Shown: positions 18,295 through 29,969, numbered from the stretch's first letter. The stretch is DNA of 64,000 nt from Sphingomonas sp. G-3-2-10 (GCF_012927115.1 NZ_JABBFY010000001.1:2294001-2358000), one strand, 5' to 3'. Numbers and translations: made by a program. Notes: a model not told the origin generated them from the sequence alone.

Positions 18295-18729
18295 TTACAT
18301 CACTCCCAGGTGCGACGTGTCGCCGAGGCGAGCAACGACCTTCACCTTGATCGGCAGCTTCATCGCCGCGCGGCTGAACGCCTCCGCTGCGAGCGGGCCG
18401 GGAACGCCGTCCAGCTCGAACAGGATGCGGCCCGGCTTGACGCGAGCGGCCCAATATTCCGGTGCACCCTTGCCCGAGCCCATGCGGACTTCGGCCGGCT
18501 TGCCCGTGACGGGAAGGTCCGGGAAGATGCGGATCCAGAGACGGCCCTGGCGCTTGATGTGGCGCGTGATCGCGCGGCGAGCCGCTTCGATCTGACGTGC
18601 GGTGATCCGCTCCGGCTCCAGCGCCTTCAGGCCGTACGACCCGAAGTTCAGCGAGGTACCACCCTTGGCGTCGCCGTGGATGCGTCCCTTGAACTGCTTG
18701 CGGTGCGCGAACTTCTTCGGCTGCAACAT
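18295..18729 (-). CDS. rplP: 50S ribosomal protein L16
   Basis: L16, 144 residues, starts [19 protein letters not shown] and contains [18 protein letters not shown] and [20 protein letters not shown]. It lies near the A site and helps position tRNA. It lies 12 bases after rpsC. Confidence 0.98.
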   Translation of the reverse strand: MLQPKKFAHRKQFKGRIHGDAKGGTSLNFGSYGLKALEPERITARQIEAARRAITRHIKRQGRLWIRIFPDLPVTGKPAEVRMGSGKGAPEYWAARVKPGRILFELDGVPGPLAAEAFSRAAMKLPIKVKVVARLGDTSHLGVM

Positions 18730-18741
18730 TGCTCTGTTTCC

Positions 18742-19449
18742 TTAGCGGCGTTCTTCGCGCGCCGGGCGCACGCCGGAGGTCTGAGCCTCCAGATTGAGAC
18801 GGTCGGTCGCCATCGGATCGTGGCCGAGAATCTCGCCCTTGAAGATCCAGACCTTCACGCCGCACACGCCATAGGCGGTGTGGGCTTCGGCCTCGGCATG
18901 GTCGATGTTCGCGCGCAGCGTGTGCAGCGGAACGCGGCCTTCGCGGTACCATTCCGAACGAGCGATCTCGGCGCCGCCGAGACGGCCGCCGCAGTTGATC
19001 CGGATGCCTTCGGCGCCCAGACGCATCGCCGACTGCACCGCACGCTTCATGGCGCGGCGGAAAGCGATACGACGCTCGAGCTGCTCGGCAATGCCCTGCG
19101 CGACGAGCTTGGCGTCGACTTCAGGCTTGCGGATCTCGACGATGTTCAACGACACGTCCGAAGCGGTCATCGTGCCGAGCTTCTTGCGAAGCTTCTCGAT
19201 GTCCGCGCCCTTCTTGCCGATGATGACGCCCGGACGGGCGGCATAGATCGAAATGCGGCACAGCTTGGCCGGACGCTCGATGACAACCTTCGAGATCGCG
19301 GCCTGGGGCAGCGTCTTGAGGATGTACTTGCGGATCTTCAGATCCTCGAGGAGGAGGCGGCCATAGTCGGCGCCTTCCGCGAACCAGCGGCTGTCCCAGG
19401 TCCGGTTGATCTGGAGACGCAGACCGATCGGGTTGCTCTTGTGACCCAT
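18742..19449 (-). CDS. rpsC: 30S ribosomal protein S3
   Basis: S3, 235 residues, starts [20 protein letters not shown]. It has a KH domain ([17 protein letters not shown]) and the C-terminal [18 protein letters not shown] segment. It lines the mRNA entry channel. It starts 1 base after the rplV stop. Confidence 0.98.
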   Translation of the reverse strand: MGHKSNPIGLRLQINRTWDSRWFAEGADYGRLLLEDLKIRKYILKTLPQAAISKVVIERPAKLCRISIYAARPGVIIGKKGADIEKLRKKLGTMTASDVSLNIVEIRKPEVDAKLVAQGIAEQLERRIAFRRAMKRAVQSAMRLGAEGIRINCGGRLGGAEIARSEWYREGRVPLHTLRANIDHAEAEAHTAYGVCGVKVWIFKGEILGHDPMATDRLNLEAQTSGVRPAREERR

Positions 19450-19450
19450 C

Positions 19451-19831
19451 TTAAGCCTCTTCTTCCTGCTCGCGGACGACGATGCGAAGGCGCGAGAACG
19501 GCTTCAGGATGCGGGTGGACTTGCCACGGCCGCGGGTCGCGAAGCGCTTCATCGTGATCGACTTGCCGACCGACGCCTCGGCGACGACAAGCGCGTCGAC
19601 GTCGAGGTTGTGATTGTTTTCCGCATTGGCGATCGCCGAAGCGAGCACCTTGCGCGCGTCAACCGCCATCGCCTTCTTCGAGAAAGCGAGGATGTTCATC
19701 GCGTCGCCGACCTTGCGGTTGCGGATCAGCGCGGCCACCAGGTTGAGCTTCTGAGCCGAACCACGGATCTGCGTGGCCACGGCGAGCGCTTCCTTGTCGC
19801 CAACGCGGCGCGGAGCTGCAGGCTTAGACAT
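19451..19831 (-). CDS. rplV: 50S ribosomal protein L22
   Basis: L22, 126 residues, whose beta-hairpin forms part of the tunnel constriction that macrolides approach. The conserved end [20 protein letters not shown] is present. Its start shares one base with the rpsS stop. Confidence 0.98.
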   Translation of the reverse strand: MSKPAAPRRVGDKEALAVATQIRGSAQKLNLVAALIRNRKVGDAMNILAFSKKAMAVDARKVLASAIANAENNHNLDVDALVVAEASVGKSITMKRFATRGRGKSTRILKPFSRLRIVVREQEEEA

Positions 19832-20106
19832 CAGCGCTTACCCTTCTTGTCGGCGGCGTGGCCCGGGAAGAAGCGGGTCGGCGCGAATTCGCCGAGCTTC
19901 ATGCCGACCATGTCTTCGTTGACCGAAACCGGCACGAACTTGCGGCCATTATAGACGCTGAACGTCAGGCCGACGAAGTCGGGCAGGATCGTCGAGCGGC
20001 GCGACCAGGTCTTGATCGGCGCACGCGCGTTGGTCTCCTGAGCGGTCTGCGCCTTCTTCAGGAGGTGGAGGTCCACGAACGGACCTTTCCAGACGGAACG
20101 AGCCAT
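19831..20106 (-). CDS. rpsS: 30S ribosomal protein S19
   Basis: S19, 91 residues, starts [19 protein letters not shown] and ends with [22 protein letters not shown]. It lies in the 30S head, forms a pair with S13 and sits 6 bases after rplB. Confidence 0.98.
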   Translation of the reverse strand: MARSVWKGPFVDLHLLKKAQTAQETNARAPIKTWSRRSTILPDFVGLTFSVYNGRKFVPVSVNEDMVGMKLGEFAPTRFFPGHAADKKGKR

Positions 20107-20112
20107 GAGCGG

Positions 20113-20964
20113 TTAGCCCTTCTTCTTGGCGTGACGCGAACGGATGATCATCTTGTCCGTCGCCTTGTTGTGGCGGGTGCGCGCACCCTTGGTCGGCTTG
20201 CCCCACGGGGTAACCGGATGACGGCCACCCGAGGTCCGGCCTTCACCACCGCCGTGCGGATGGTCGACCGGGTTCTTGGCGACGCCGCGGGTCAGCGGGC
20301 GGATGCCCTTCCAACGGTTGCGGCCGGCCTTGCCCAGATTGGTGTTCTGGTTGTCCGGGTTCGAAACCGCACCGACGGTGCCCATGCAGTTCGAGTGGAT
20401 GTAGCGCTGCTCGCCCGAGTTCAGGCGAACGATCACCATGCCGCGGTCACGGCCGACGACCTGCACATAGGTGCCGGCCGAACGTGCGATCTGACCGCCC
20501 TTGCCCGGCTTCATCTCCACATTGTGGACGATGGTACCGACCGGCATCGAGCCCAGCTCCATCGCGTTGCCCGGCTTCACGTCGGTCTTCTTGCCGGCGA
20601 TCACCTTGTCGCCGACGGCGAGGCGCTGCGGCGCGATGATGTACGCGACGTTGGCCTTGCCTTCCGGCGTGTCACCATAGTTGATGAGCGCGATGAAAGC
20701 GGTGCGGTTGGGATCGTACTCGATCCGCTCCACGGTGCCTTCGACGTCCCACAGGCGACGCTTGAAGTCGATGATGCGATAGCGCTGCTTGTGACCGCCA
20801 GCGATACCGCGCGAGGTCACATGACCCTTGTTGTTGCGGCCACCGGTCTTGCGCTTGCCTTCGGTCAGCGCCTTGATCGGGCCACCCTTGTGAAGACCGG
20901 AACGGTCGATCAGGATGAGCGCGCGACGCGACGGCGACGTCGGGTTGTAATTCTTGAGTGCCAT
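20113..20964 (-). CDS. rplB: 50S ribosomal protein L2
   Basis: L2, 283 residues, binds 23S rRNA near the peptidyl-transferase centre. It has the conserved [24 protein letters not shown] segment, [14 protein letters not shown] with the functionally important histidine, and the basic tail. It is a little longer than the 273-278 typical. Its start overlaps the rplW stop by one base. Confidence 0.98.
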   Translation of the reverse strand: MALKNYNPTSPSRRALILIDRSGLHKGGPIKALTEGKRKTGGRNNKGHVTSRGIAGGHKQRYRIIDFKRRLWDVEGTVERIEYDPNRTAFIALINYGDTPEGKANVAYIIAPQRLAVGDKVIAGKKTDVKPGNAMELGSMPVGTIVHNVEMKPGKGGQIARSAGTYVQVVGRDRGMVIVRLNSGEQRYIHSNCMGTVGAVSNPDNQNTNLGKAGRNRWKGIRPLTRGVAKNPVDHPHGGGEGRTSGGRHPVTPWGKPTKGARTRHNKATDKMIIRSRHAKKKG

Positions 20965-21284
20965 TACGAGTTGACCCCCGCAGTAACGTCGATCTGATCG
21001 CCTTCGGCGAGCGTCACGATGGCCTTCTTGATGTCAGACCGGGTGTAGGGCTTGCCCTTCCACTTCTTGGTCTTGCCCTTCTGGACGATCGTGTTGACGC
21101 CAGTGACCTTGACCGAGAACAGCGCCTCGACGGCAGCCTTGATCTCGGGCTTGGTGGCATCGCCAGCGACCCGGAACACAACGGCGTTGTGCTCCGAAAC
21201 CATGGTCGACTTCTCGGTGATGTGCGGCGCGACAATCACGTCATAGTGACGGTTGTCGATCGCGGCTGCCTGCTTCTTAGCCAT
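20964..21284 (-). CDS. rplW: 50S ribosomal protein L23
   Basis: L23, 106 residues, is the docking site for trigger factor and SRP at the tunnel exit. It contains [19 protein letters not shown] and the [20 protein letters not shown] extended loop. It overlaps rplD by 8 bases. Confidence 0.98.
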   Translation of the reverse strand: MAKKQAAAIDNRHYDVIVAPHITEKSTMVSEHNAVVFRVAGDATKPEIKAAVEALFSVKVTGVNTIVQKGKTKKWKGKPYTRSDIKKAIVTLAEGDQIDVTAGVNS

Positions 21285-21903
21285 TGAAGCGCGCCTCCAG
21301 CTTTTCGACGGCAGCGCGGGTCAGGACCAGCGTGTCGTGCTTCAGGATGTCATAGACGTTGGCGCCGATGGCCGGCAGCACGTTGACCGTGTGCAGGTTG
21401 CCGGCGGCCAGCGCGAAGTTGGTCTCGACTGCATCGCCGTCGATCACCAGGGTCTTGCCGACGCCGAGCTTGGTGAAGCTCTCGGTCAGCGCCTTGGTCT
21501 TCGCGTCGATCGCCAGATTGTCCAGGACGATCAGCGAACCGGCCTTGGCGTGGCTCGACAGCGCCATGCGCAGGCCGAGCGCGCGAACCTTCTTGTTCAG
21601 GCCCGGGTTGAAGTCACGGACGCGAGCGCCGTGAGCCTTACCACCGCCGATGAACACCGGAGCGCGGCGATCGCCGTGACGAGCCGTACCGCCGCCCTTC
21701 TGGCGACCGAACTTCTTGCCCGAACGGGCGACATCGGCGCGCTCGCGAGTGCCGCGCGCAGTGGCGCGACGCTTCTCGAGCTGCCAGGTGACGACGCGGT
21801 GAAGGATGTCCGCGCGCGGCTCGACGGCGAACACGTCGTCGTTGAGCTCGAGCTCGGCGCCCTTGGCCGCCTTGCCGTCGAGGGTCTGTACCTTGACCTT
21901 CAC
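21277..21903 (-). CDS. rplD: 50S ribosomal protein L4
   Basis: L4, 208 residues. The extended loop reaching the exit tunnel is visible as [20 protein letters not shown], followed by the globular domain. In gammaproteobacteria L4 represses its own S10 operon through the leader RNA. Structured RNA upstream of rplC makes a similar control conceivable here, without proof. It lies 2 bases after rplC. Confidence 0.98.
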   Translation of the reverse strand: MKVKVQTLDGKAAKGAELELNDDVFAVEPRADILHRVVTWQLEKRRATARGTRERADVARSGKKFGRQKGGGTARHGDRRAPVFIGGGKAHGARVRDFNPGLNKKVRALGLRMALSSHAKAGSLIVLDNLAIDAKTKALTESFTKLGVGKTLVIDGDAVETNFALAAGNLHTVNVLPAIGANVYDILKHDTLVLTRAAVEKLEARFNG

Positions 21904-21905
21904 GT

Positions 21906-22664
21906 TCAGCCCTCCTGGCCTTCGGTCGCCTCGGGAGCCTCGGCCACATCGGCCGGGGTTTCCGCAGGGGCGGTGTCGTTGTTGTTGGCGACGGCCTTCA
22001 GGCCGGCGGGGAACGGTGCGTCCGCATGGCGGTCGACCTTCACGGCGTCCTTGACGAACAGCCAGCCGCCCTTCGAGCCAGGGACCGAGCCCTTGACGAA
22101 GATCAGGCCGCGCTCGACGTCGGTGCCGACGATTTCGAGGTTCTGCTGGGTGCGGTTCTTGTCGCCCATGTGGCCGGCCATCTTCTTGTTCTTGAAGACC
22201 TTGCCCGGATCCTGGCGCTGACCGGTCGAACCGAGAGAGCGATGCGAGACCGAAACACCGTGGGTGGCGCGCAGACCGCCGAAGCCCCAGCGCTTCATGC
22301 CGCCCTGGAAGCCCTTGCCCTGGGTCTTGCCCTGGATGTCGACGAACTGGCCGGCGACATAGTGGTCGGCCGAGATTTCGGCGCCCACTTCGAGCAGACC
22401 ATCGGCATCGACGCGGAATTCCGCGAGGATCGCCTTGGGTTCGACTTCAGCCTTGCCGAAGACACCGCGCTGCGGCTTGGCGACATTCTTGGCCTTGGCC
22501 GTTCCGGCACCGAGCTGCACTGCGACGTAACCGTCGCGCGCTTCAGTCTTCTGACCGACGACCTGAACGCCCTCGAGCGAAAGGACGGTGACCGGCACAT
22601 GGCGGCCGTCGTCCTTAAACAAGCGGGTCATCCCCATTTTCTTAACGATCACGCCAGTGCGCAT
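21906..22664 (-). CDS. rplC: 50S ribosomal protein L3 with C-terminal extension
   Basis: L3, 252 residues against about 210 in E. coli. The core starts [16 protein letters not shown] and includes [20 protein letters not shown] near the peptidyl-transferase centre. The last 40 or so residues are an acidic Ala/Pro/Glu-rich tail ending EATEGQEG. The ATG at 22664 has AGGAG 9 bases upstream; a TTG two codons earlier is too close to it. It begins a tight run of genes down to rpsQ after an unusually long gap from rpsJ. Confidence 0.97.
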   Translation of the reverse strand: MRTGVIVKKMGMTRLFKDDGRHVPVTVLSLEGVQVVGQKTEARDGYVAVQLGAGTAKAKNVAKPQRGVFGKAEVEPKAILAEFRVDADGLLEVGAEISADHYVAGQFVDIQGKTQGKGFQGGMKRWGFGGLRATHGVSVSHRSLGSTGQRQDPGKVFKNKKMAGHMGDKNRTQQNLEIVGTDVERGLIFVKGSVPGSKGGWLFVKDAVKVDRHADAPFPAGLKAVANNNDTAPAETPADVAEAPEATEGQEG

Positions 22665-22688
22665 GACCAAGCACTCCTACGAACAGAG

Positions 22689-22814
22689 GCCCCCTCGGAA
22701 CGATTTCCGCGGGGGCATGCTTCAGCCCTGTAATTGCGATGCGTGCCCCGTCCCGGGCTGGTGCCCCCGCCGAAGCGGAGGCGTGACGGGGGACGCAGAC
22801 CCGGGCAAGCCCGG
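22689..22814 (-). promoter_or_regulatory. Structured leader upstream of rplC
   Basis: Three stem-loops sit in the 376-base rpsJ-rplC gap. One is a 12-bp stem (one mismatch, 4-base loop) at 22689-22716, ending 25 bases before the rplC start. The second, at 22764-22781, has a UUCG tetraloop on a 7-bp stem with one G-U pair. The third is CCGGGC-AA-GCCCGG at 22801-22814. Together with the terminator at 23008-23025 this looks like an autoregulated ribosomal-protein leader. I found no convincing -35/-10 pair. Confidence 0.55.
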
Positions 22815-23000
22815 CGGTATCCCTATCTCGTTGAGGTCTTACCCTCTGGAGCCTTGCGTTGGACCTTCGAAAAGATCCGGTCGAGGCACCTGCGCTCACC
22901 CTTGCGGGGAGTGCGAATCTCTTTGGAGGCGCGCTAATATGTCAGCGGCGCTTCCATGTCCACCCCTGTCTGGCCTTCCCTTGCGGGGATGCGGCAGAAG

Positions 23001-23025
23001 GAGAAAACCCCCGCTTCCGCGGGGG
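23001..23025 (-). terminator. Intrinsic terminator or attenuator between rpsJ and rplC
   Basis: Perfect 7-bp stem CCCCCGC / GCGGGGG with a TTCC loop at 23008-23025, followed on the minus strand by TTTTC. It begins 15 bases after the rpsJ stop. This is unusual because rpsJ and rplC are normally co-transcribed. Confidence 0.7.
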
Positions 23026-23040
23026 CTTCGACAAACCGGC

Positions 23041-23352
23041 TTATGCCAGCTTGATCTCGACATCGACGCCGGCGGCGAGGTCCAGCTTCATCAGCGCGTC
23101 GACCGTCTGCGGGGTCGGCTGAACGATATCCAGCATCCGCTTGTAGGTGCGCGTCTCGAACTGCTCGCGCGACTTCTTGTCGATGTGCGGGCCGCGGTTG
23201 ACGGTGAACTTGTCGACGTGAGTCGGAAGGGGGATCGGACCACGGATCAGGGCGCCGGTGCGGCGCGCGGTGTCGGCGATGTCGCCGGCAGCCTGGTCGA
23301 GCACTCGATGATCGAACGCCTTCAGGCGAATACGGATATTCTGGGTTTCCAT
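23041..23352 (-). CDS. rpsJ: 30S ribosomal protein S10
   Basis: S10, 103 residues, starts [19 protein letters not shown] and has the loop [21 protein letters not shown] that reaches into the 30S head. It is also NusE, a partner of NusB/NusG in transcription antitermination. The ATG at 23352 gives the family start. It stands alone between two terminators (23445-23488 and 23008-23025), so its expression may be set separately from rplC onward. Confidence 0.97.
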   Translation of the reverse strand: METQNIRIRLKAFDHRVLDQAAGDIADTARRTGALIRGPIPLPTHVDKFTVNRGPHIDKKSREQFETRTYKRMLDIVQPTPQTVDALMKLDLAAGVDVEIKLA

Positions 23353-23444
23353 GGGTCCTGCCAATGCGAAAGAGCGGGCCTCGTTAGACGAGACTCTTGC
23401 TGTTCAAATACTCAACGGAGGCGGGCCATTGCCCGATTCTCCAC

Positions 23445-23488
23445 AAAAAAGCAACCGCCCGGCACTCCTTTTCGGAAGTGCCGGGCGG
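23445..23488 (-). terminator. Strong terminator after tuf
   Basis: Perfect 12-bp stem CCGCCCGGCACT / AGTGCCGGGCGG with a short loop, followed on the minus strand by TTGCTTTTTTG. It lies 12 bases after the tuf stop and ends the str operon. Confidence 0.92.
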
Positions 23489-23500
23489 CTGTGTTTTTGC

Positions 23501-24697
23501 TTACTTCTCGATCGAACCGACGACGCCGGCGCCGACGGTGCGGCCGCCTTCGCGGATCGTGAAGCGCTGACCGACGTCCATGGCGATCGGCGCGATGAGC
23601 GTGACGCCCAGCGCGACTTCGTCGCCCGGCATGACCATTTCGGTGCCCTCAGGCAGCTTGATCGTGCCGGTCACGTCGGTCGTGCGGAAGTAGAACTGCG
23701 GACGATAGTTCGCGAAGAACGGCGTGTGACGGCCGCCCTCGTCCTTCGACAGCACGTACACCGACGACTGGAATTCGGTGTGCGGCTTGATCGAACCCGG
23801 CTTGGCCAGAACCTGACCACGCTCGACTTCGTCACGGCCAACGCCGCGGATCAGCGCGCCGATGTTGTCGCCTGCCTGGCCCTGATCGAGCAGCTTGCGG
23901 AACATTTCGACGCCCGTGACGGTGGTCTTGCGGACGGCTTCCTGGATGCCGACGATTTCGACTTCTTCGCCAACCTTGACGACGCCGGTCTCGACGCGGC
24001 CGGTCACCACGGTGCCGCGGCCCGAGATCGAGAACACGTCTTCGATCGGCATCATGAACGGCTTGTCCAGCGGACGCTCCGGCTGCGGGATCGACTCGTC
24101 GACAGCGGCCATGAGCGCGAGGATCGCGTCCTTGCCGAGCTTGTCGTCCGAACCCGAAAGGGCGGCGGTCGCCGAACCACGGATGATCGGAATGTTGTCG
24201 CCGTCGAACTCGCGCTTGCTGAGCTCTTCACGGATTTCCATTTCGACCAGCTCGAGGATTTCCTCGTCGTCGACCAGATCGACCTTGTTCAGGAACACGA
24301 CCATCGTCGGCACGCCGACCTGGCGAGCGAGCAGGATGTGCTCCTTGGTCTGCGGCATCGGGCCGTCGGTGGCGGCGACCACGAGGATCGCGCCGTCCAT
24401 CTGCGCTGCGCCGGTGATCATGTTCTTCACATAGTCGGCGTGGCCCGGGCAATCGACGTGCGCATAGTGACGCGCGTCGGTCTCATACTCGACGTGTGCG
24501 GTCGAGATGGTGATGCCGCGCTCGCGCTCTTCCGGAGCCTTGTCGATGTTGGCGAAGTCGACGGCCGCGTTGCCCGCGACGTTCTCTGCCAGGATCTTCG
24601 TGATCGCGGCGGTCAGCGACGTCTTGCCATGGTCGACGTGACCGATGGTGCCGATGTTGAGATGCGGCTTGTTCCGCTCGAACTTTGCTTTTGCCAT
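23501..24697 (-). CDS. tuf: Elongation factor Tu
   Basis: EF-Tu, 398 residues, delivers aminoacyl-tRNA to the ribosome as a GTPase. It has the G1 loop [23 protein letters not shown] (G3), NKVD (G4) and the domain II and III motifs ([24 protein letters not shown]). It lies 130 bases after fusA with an 8-bp hairpin between, in the normal str order, followed by a strong terminator. Confidence 0.99.
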   Translation of the reverse strand: MAKAKFERNKPHLNIGTIGHVDHGKTSLTAAITKILAENVAGNAAVDFANIDKAPEERERGITISTAHVEYETDARHYAHVDCPGHADYVKNMITGAAQMDGAILVVAATDGPMPQTKEHILLARQVGVPTMVVFLNKVDLVDDEEILELVEMEIREELSKREFDGDNIPIIRGSATAALSGSDDKLGKDAILALMAAVDESIPQPERPLDKPFMMPIEDVFSISGRGTVVTGRVETGVVKVGEEVEIVGIQEAVRKTTVTGVEMFRKLLDQGQAGDNIGALIRGVGRDEVERGQVLAKPGSIKPHTEFQSSVYVLSKDEGGRHTPFFANYRPQFYFRTTDVTGTIKLPEGTEMVMPGDEVALGVTLIAPIAMDVGQRFTIREGGRTVGAGVVGSIEK

Positions 24698-24785
24698 GAT
24701 TTCCTACCTTCTGGATCAATTCCGCGCCGCTGAGGGGAATCGCGAACGCGGCCCCATAACGACTGATTTCAACTAACGCCAGCCC

Positions 24786-24805
24786 GGAGCGGCCAAAGCC
24801 GCTCC
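24786..24805 (-). repeat. Stem-loop between fusA and tuf
   Basis: Perfect 8-bp stem GGAGCGGC / GCCGCTCC with a CAAA loop (UUUG in the transcript), 22 bases after the fusA stop. It has no T run, so it is probably an RNA processing or stability element that separates tuf mRNA from the upstream part. Confidence 0.6.
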
Positions 24806-24827
24806 CGAACCGGTTAAGCCAGCCCGA

Positions 24828-26924
<2,097 letters not shown>

Positions 26925-27017
26925 GATCGTGGTTCCTTAAGGGTATGGGGAGCCGCCAGAAGCGACTCCCCGGAATATAGGTACGATTGTTACCGGCGAA
27001 AGACCGGCAACCAGCCC

Positions 27018-27488
27018 TTACCAGCGGTAGTGGCTGAACGCGCGGTTGGCTTCCGCCATACGGTGCGTGTCTTCGCGCTTCTTCACCGCGTTGCCGCGAT
27101 TGTTCGAAGCGTCGAGCAGTTCGCCCGACAGGCGAGCCGACATGGTGTGCTCGCTGCGGTTGCGCGCCGAAGTGATCAGCCAGCGGATGGCGAGCGCCTG
27201 TGCACGCTCCGGACGAACTTCGACCGGAACCTGGTAGGTGGCGCCACCGACACGGCGGCTGCGGACTTCGATGCCCGGCTTGATGTTGTTGAGCGCGTCA
27301 TGGAACACGCCGATCGGCTCGCGCTTGGCGCGCTGCTCGACGGTTTCGAGCGCCGAATAGACGATCGCTTCGGCGACGGACTTCTTGCCGTCCAGCATCA
27401 CCGAATTCATGAACTTCGACAGAACCTCATCACCATAAACGGGATCAGGCAGGATTTCCCGCTTCTCGGGGCGACGACGACGTGCCAT
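27018..27488 (-). CDS. rpsG: 30S ribosomal protein S7
   Basis: S7, 156 residues, nucleates assembly of the 30S head and touches the E site. It starts [16 protein letters not shown] and contains [18 protein letters not shown] and [16 protein letters not shown]. It lies 58 bases after rpsL in the str operon. Confidence 0.98.
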   Translation of the reverse strand: MARRRRPEKREILPDPVYGDEVLSKFMNSVMLDGKKSVAEAIVYSALETVEQRAKREPIGVFHDALNNIKPGIEVRSRRVGGATYQVPVEVRPERAQALAIRWLITSARNRSEHTMSARLSGELLDASNNRGNAVKKREDTHRMAEANRAFSHYRW

Positions 27489-27546
27489 CTTTGAATTCCT
27501 TCTAAAACTTCAGCCGATCCGGAACCTGTCCGGGGCTTACTTTGGC

Positions 27547-27918
27547 TTACTTAGGACGCTTGGCGCCGTACTTCGAACGCGACTGGCGGCGATCCTTGAC
27601 ACCCTGCGTATCGAGCACGCCGCGCAGGACGTGGTAACGAACGCCGGGAAGATCGCGAACGCGGCCGCCGCGGATCAGCACGACCGAGTGCTCCTGAAGG
27701 TTGTGACCTTCGCCCGGGATGTAGCTGATGACTTCGCGCTGGTTGGTCAGGCGGACCTTGGCAACCTTGCGGAGCGCCGAGTTCGGCTTCTTCGGGGTCG
27801 TCGTATAGACGCGGGTGCAAACGCCGCGCTTCTGCGGGTTCTGCTCCATCGCAGGGACCTTGCTCTTGGCCTTCTGCGGTTCGCGGCCCTTGCGGACCAG
27901 CTGGTTGATCGTTGGCAT
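27547..27918 (-). CDS. rpsL: 30S ribosomal protein S12 with Arg at position 88
   Basis: S12, 123 residues, starts [15 protein letters not shown] and is part of the decoding centre. The segment [19 protein letters not shown] keeps Lys43, but the second drug-contact loop reads [13 protein letters not shown], with Arg88 (codon CGC, plus-strand positions 27655-27657) where E. coli and most bacteria have Lys. K88R is a known streptomycin-resistance substitution elsewhere. The ATG at 27918 is the family start; an upstream in-frame start would add ten unrelated residues. First gene of the str operon. Confidence 0.98.
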   Translation of the reverse strand: MPTINQLVRKGREPQKAKSKVPAMEQNPQKRGVCTRVYTTTPKKPNSALRKVAKVRLTNQREVISYIPGEGHNLQEHSVVLIRGGRVRDLPGVRYHVLRGVLDTQGVKDRRQSRSKYGAKRPK

Positions 27919-27989
27919 GAAGCCCTTCACCTTTTTAGTTACCGGCAAGGCCGGCGGTTACTTTGCTGGAGCCCAGACTCTACAGAATA

Positions 27990-28024
27990 CGAAAAGGCCC
28001 CGGGTGTCCTTGACCCCCCGGGCC
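27990..28024 (-). promoter_or_regulatory. Attenuator-like hairpin in the rpsL leader
   Basis: GC-rich stem (GGCCCCGGG at 27996-28004 against CCCCGGGCC at 28016-28024, with a one-base offset), followed on the minus strand by TTTTCG. It lies between the predicted str promoter and rpsL, so it would act in the leader. A second small stem, CCGGC-CTT-GCCGG, sits just before the rpsL ribosome-binding site. Confidence 0.5.
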
Positions 28025-28102
28025 ATTGCGTCTCCAGCAACGTTCAGCTCTTGCCCCACGAGAATCGGGCGCCGGCAAACCGGGCCCTCGCGGGACGCGG
28101 GG

Positions 28103-28131
28103 CCTATAACGATGGCGGGGTAACCGGTCAA
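28103..28131 (-). promoter_or_regulatory. Predicted sigma-70 promoter of the str operon
   Basis: On the minus strand: -35 TTGACC (28126-28131), a 17-base spacer and -10 TATAGG (28103-28108). A start near 28096 gives a leader of about 180 bases before rpsL, longer than translation alone needs. Confidence 0.75.
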
Positions 28132-28213
28132 TGGGCCGGAGCGCCGCGCGTTGACAGCCCGTCATGGCCGGGCCAGCATCGGCCTTTGCGTGGATTTGGG
28201 GGCAAATTCCATC

Positions 28214-28744
28214 ATGTTATTGCTTGTACGTATGGCGCTGGCCGCGATCGCGGTCCCGGCACCCCCGGGATTCGCACCGGTTCCCGATACTGCGCCGTCC
28301 GCGAAGAAGGTCGTGGTTGGCCAGCCCGCCCCCGAATTCACCCTCAAGACCTTCGCGCGGGAGGAAATCAGCCTCTCCAGCATGCGCGGGCAGGTCGTGG
28401 TCCTCAATCTCTGGGCGACCTGGTGCGTGCCTTGCCGGCGCGAGATGCCGATGATGGACAGCTATTTCCGGAGGAACCGCAGCCGCGGCCTGCGCATATT
28501 CGCGGTGGCGACGGAGGATTCGGTTCCGCCGTTCCGGCTGAAAGCCGTGTCGGATGCGCTGGCCTTTCCGCTGGTCCTCCGCCTGCGCGGCGCGCAGTAC
28601 CAGCCGCTCGACGGCGTGCCGACCAACTATATCATCGATCGGCGCGGCATCGTCCGCTACGCCGCGTCCGGCGCGTTCGACCATGCGGAATTCGACGCGA
28701 TCCTGAAGCCCCTGCTCGACGAGGCTCCGCCGCCCGCGCCATAG
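28214..28744 (+). CDS. Exported TlpA-like thioredoxin-family protein
   Basis: This 176-residue protein has an N-terminal hydrophobic segment (MLLLVRMALAAIAVPAP) acting as signal or anchor, then a thioredoxin fold with active site WATWCVPCRREMP, the cis-proline region GVPTNYIID and a helical end. TlpA/ResA proteins reduce disulfides in the periplasm, often for cytochrome c assembly. The start at 28214 keeps the hydrophobic N-terminus; the ribosome-binding site is weak. A TTGACA at 28151-28156 may be its -35. Divergent from rpsL. Confidence 0.85.
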   Translation: MLLLVRMALAAIAVPAPPGFAPVPDTAPSAKKVVVGQPAPEFTLKTFAREEISLSSMRGQVVVLNLWATWCVPCRREMPMMDSYFRRNRSRGLRIFAVATEDSVPPFRLKAVSDALAFPLVLRLRGAQYQPLDGVPTNYIIDRRGIVRYAASGAFDHAEFDAILKPLLDEAPPPAP

Positions 28745-28748
28745 GCGC

Positions 28749-28798
28749 CGCAAATAACCGGCGCCGCATCAAGCGCAAATAACCGGCGCCGCATCAAG
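28749..28798. repeat. Perfect 25-bp tandem duplication
   Basis: The unit CGCAAATAACCGGCGCCGCA followed by TCAAG occurs twice back to back (28749-28773 and 28774-28798) without mismatch, just after the TlpA-like gene. Probably a recent slippage or duplication event. Confidence 0.9.
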
Positions 28799-28831
28799 GG
28801 AGTGGCAATACCTGCGCGCTAGACTGGCGCG

Positions 28832-29470
28832 ATGCACGCCTGGTCCTTCTCGGTCGCCACCCCCGCTCGCCGCCTCGACATGGCGCGCCGCATGTTCGTG
28901 CGTCACCGCGCGATCCTCGCCGCACTGGGCGGGCTGGCCGCCACGCTGACGCTGGGCTGGTCGGGCGGCGCACCCCTGCCCCGTATCGATTCGGCGGTGC
29001 TCAGCGCGCTGATGACGATCGCCGGCGTGGGCGCATTGGCATGGCATTTCGCGCGACTCACCATCCTGCCGCTGGCCGATCCGCGCCTCGCCGCACTGAT
29101 CCCGGCGCTGACCGCCGCGATTCTCGCGCCCGGCATGGGCATGGGCGCGCTGCTCGCGCCCGCGATTCTCTCCTTCTGGGCCGCATGGCGATGCCCGGAA
29201 CAACGTCTGGTCGCGCTAATGGTGCAATGCGGCGCACTGGCCACGATCGCCTTCGATATGGTTAACGCGGCCGCCGCCTGTTCGTTAACCGTAATGATGC
29301 TTGGAATCGCGTGGTTTTCGGCTGCTAAGTCCCTGTCAAGGGCTGCAAATGACAATCCCTCTATGGAACGGACCATATCCAATAACCTCATGCCGGGCGC
29401 ACTCGCCTGTGATAACAAAGTCACAGACTCGATTCCGGGGAAGTGGGGAGTATCAAATGTTCAACAATAA
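28832..29470 (+). CDS. Hypothetical multi-pass membrane protein
   Basis: This 212-residue protein has about five hydrophobic helices between residues 28 and 170 (for example LAALGGLAATLTLGW, LSALMTIAGVGALAW and SLTVMMLGIAWFSAA), then a hydrophilic tail. I do not recognise a family. The ATG at 28832 is the first; an alternative Met lies at residue 18. Its last 14 bases overlap the start of the bactofilin gene, so the two may be co-transcribed. The tail after about residue 178 could be shortened in relatives. Confidence 0.6.
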   Translation: MHAWSFSVATPARRLDMARRMFVRHRAILAALGGLAATLTLGWSGGAPLPRIDSAVLSALMTIAGVGALAWHFARLTILPLADPRLAALIPALTAAILAPGMGMGALLAPAILSFWAAWRCPEQRLVALMVQCGALATIAFDMVNAAAACSLTVMMLGIAWFSAAKSLSRAANDNPSMERTISNNLMPGALACDNKVTDSIPGKWGVSNVQQ

Positions 29471-29969
29471 TCGTGGTCGCGACCGTGACGAACGCCCGGC
29501 AATGCCGCCGGCACCGCCTCAGCAGAGCAGCGGCAGCAGCGCGAAGCGCGGCATGTTTTCGGTGATCGGGCCGGACGTGATCGTCGCGGGCAACATCACC
29601 GCCACCGCCGATCTGCACATCGACGGCCGCGTCGAAGGCGATGTGAACTGCGGTTCGCTCGCACAGGGCGCAGAAAGCCAGATCTTCGGCAGCGTCACCG
29701 CCGAGGCGGCCCGGATCGCGGGGGCGATCGAGGGCACCGTGCGCGTCAAGCAGCTCACCGTCGAGCGTAGCGCGAAGATCACCGGCGATGTCGAATATGA
29801 AAACATCACCATCGAGAATGGCGGCAATATCGATGGCCGCCTGAAGCATATGAGCCTGATTCAGGCCCAGGCCGCAGCCGCTCCGGTCGCGCCGCGCCCG
29901 GTCGAGGTTGCGCCGGTTGCGACCACGTCGCCCTTCGGCGTTTCGGCGGCGAACGAACAGGCCGCCTGA
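29457..29969 (+). CDS. Bactofilin
   Basis: This 170-residue bactofilin (DUF583) has a short disordered N-terminus, then a beta-helical core of about 100 residues beginning FSVIGPDVIVAGNITA, with repeating strands (LHIDGRVEGDV, AAR IAGAIEGTV-type and AKITGDVEYENI turns), and a Pro/Ala-rich C-terminal tail. Bactofilins polymerise without nucleotide and scaffold cell-wall or stalk enzymes. The ATG at 29457 has GGGGAG 8 bases upstream. A bidirectional terminator follows. Confidence 0.93.
   Translation: MFNNNRGRDRDERPAMPPAPPQQSSGSSAKRGMFSVIGPDVIVAGNITATADLHIDGRVEGDVNCGSLAQGAESQIFGSVTAEAARIAGAIEGTVRVKQLTVERSAKITGDVEYENITIENGGNIDGRLKHMSLIQAQAAAAPVAPRPVEVAPVATTSPFGVSAANEQAA

Noticed and set aside
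28151..28213. TTG at 28151 as the start of the TlpA-like gene
   Set aside because: It coincides with a likely -35 box, and the added residues break the signal-peptide pattern.
28832..29470. Frameshift fusion of the membrane protein with bactofilin
   Set aside because: The 14-base overlap is in a different frame, and bactofilin has its own strong ribosome-binding site, so these are two normal overlapping genes.
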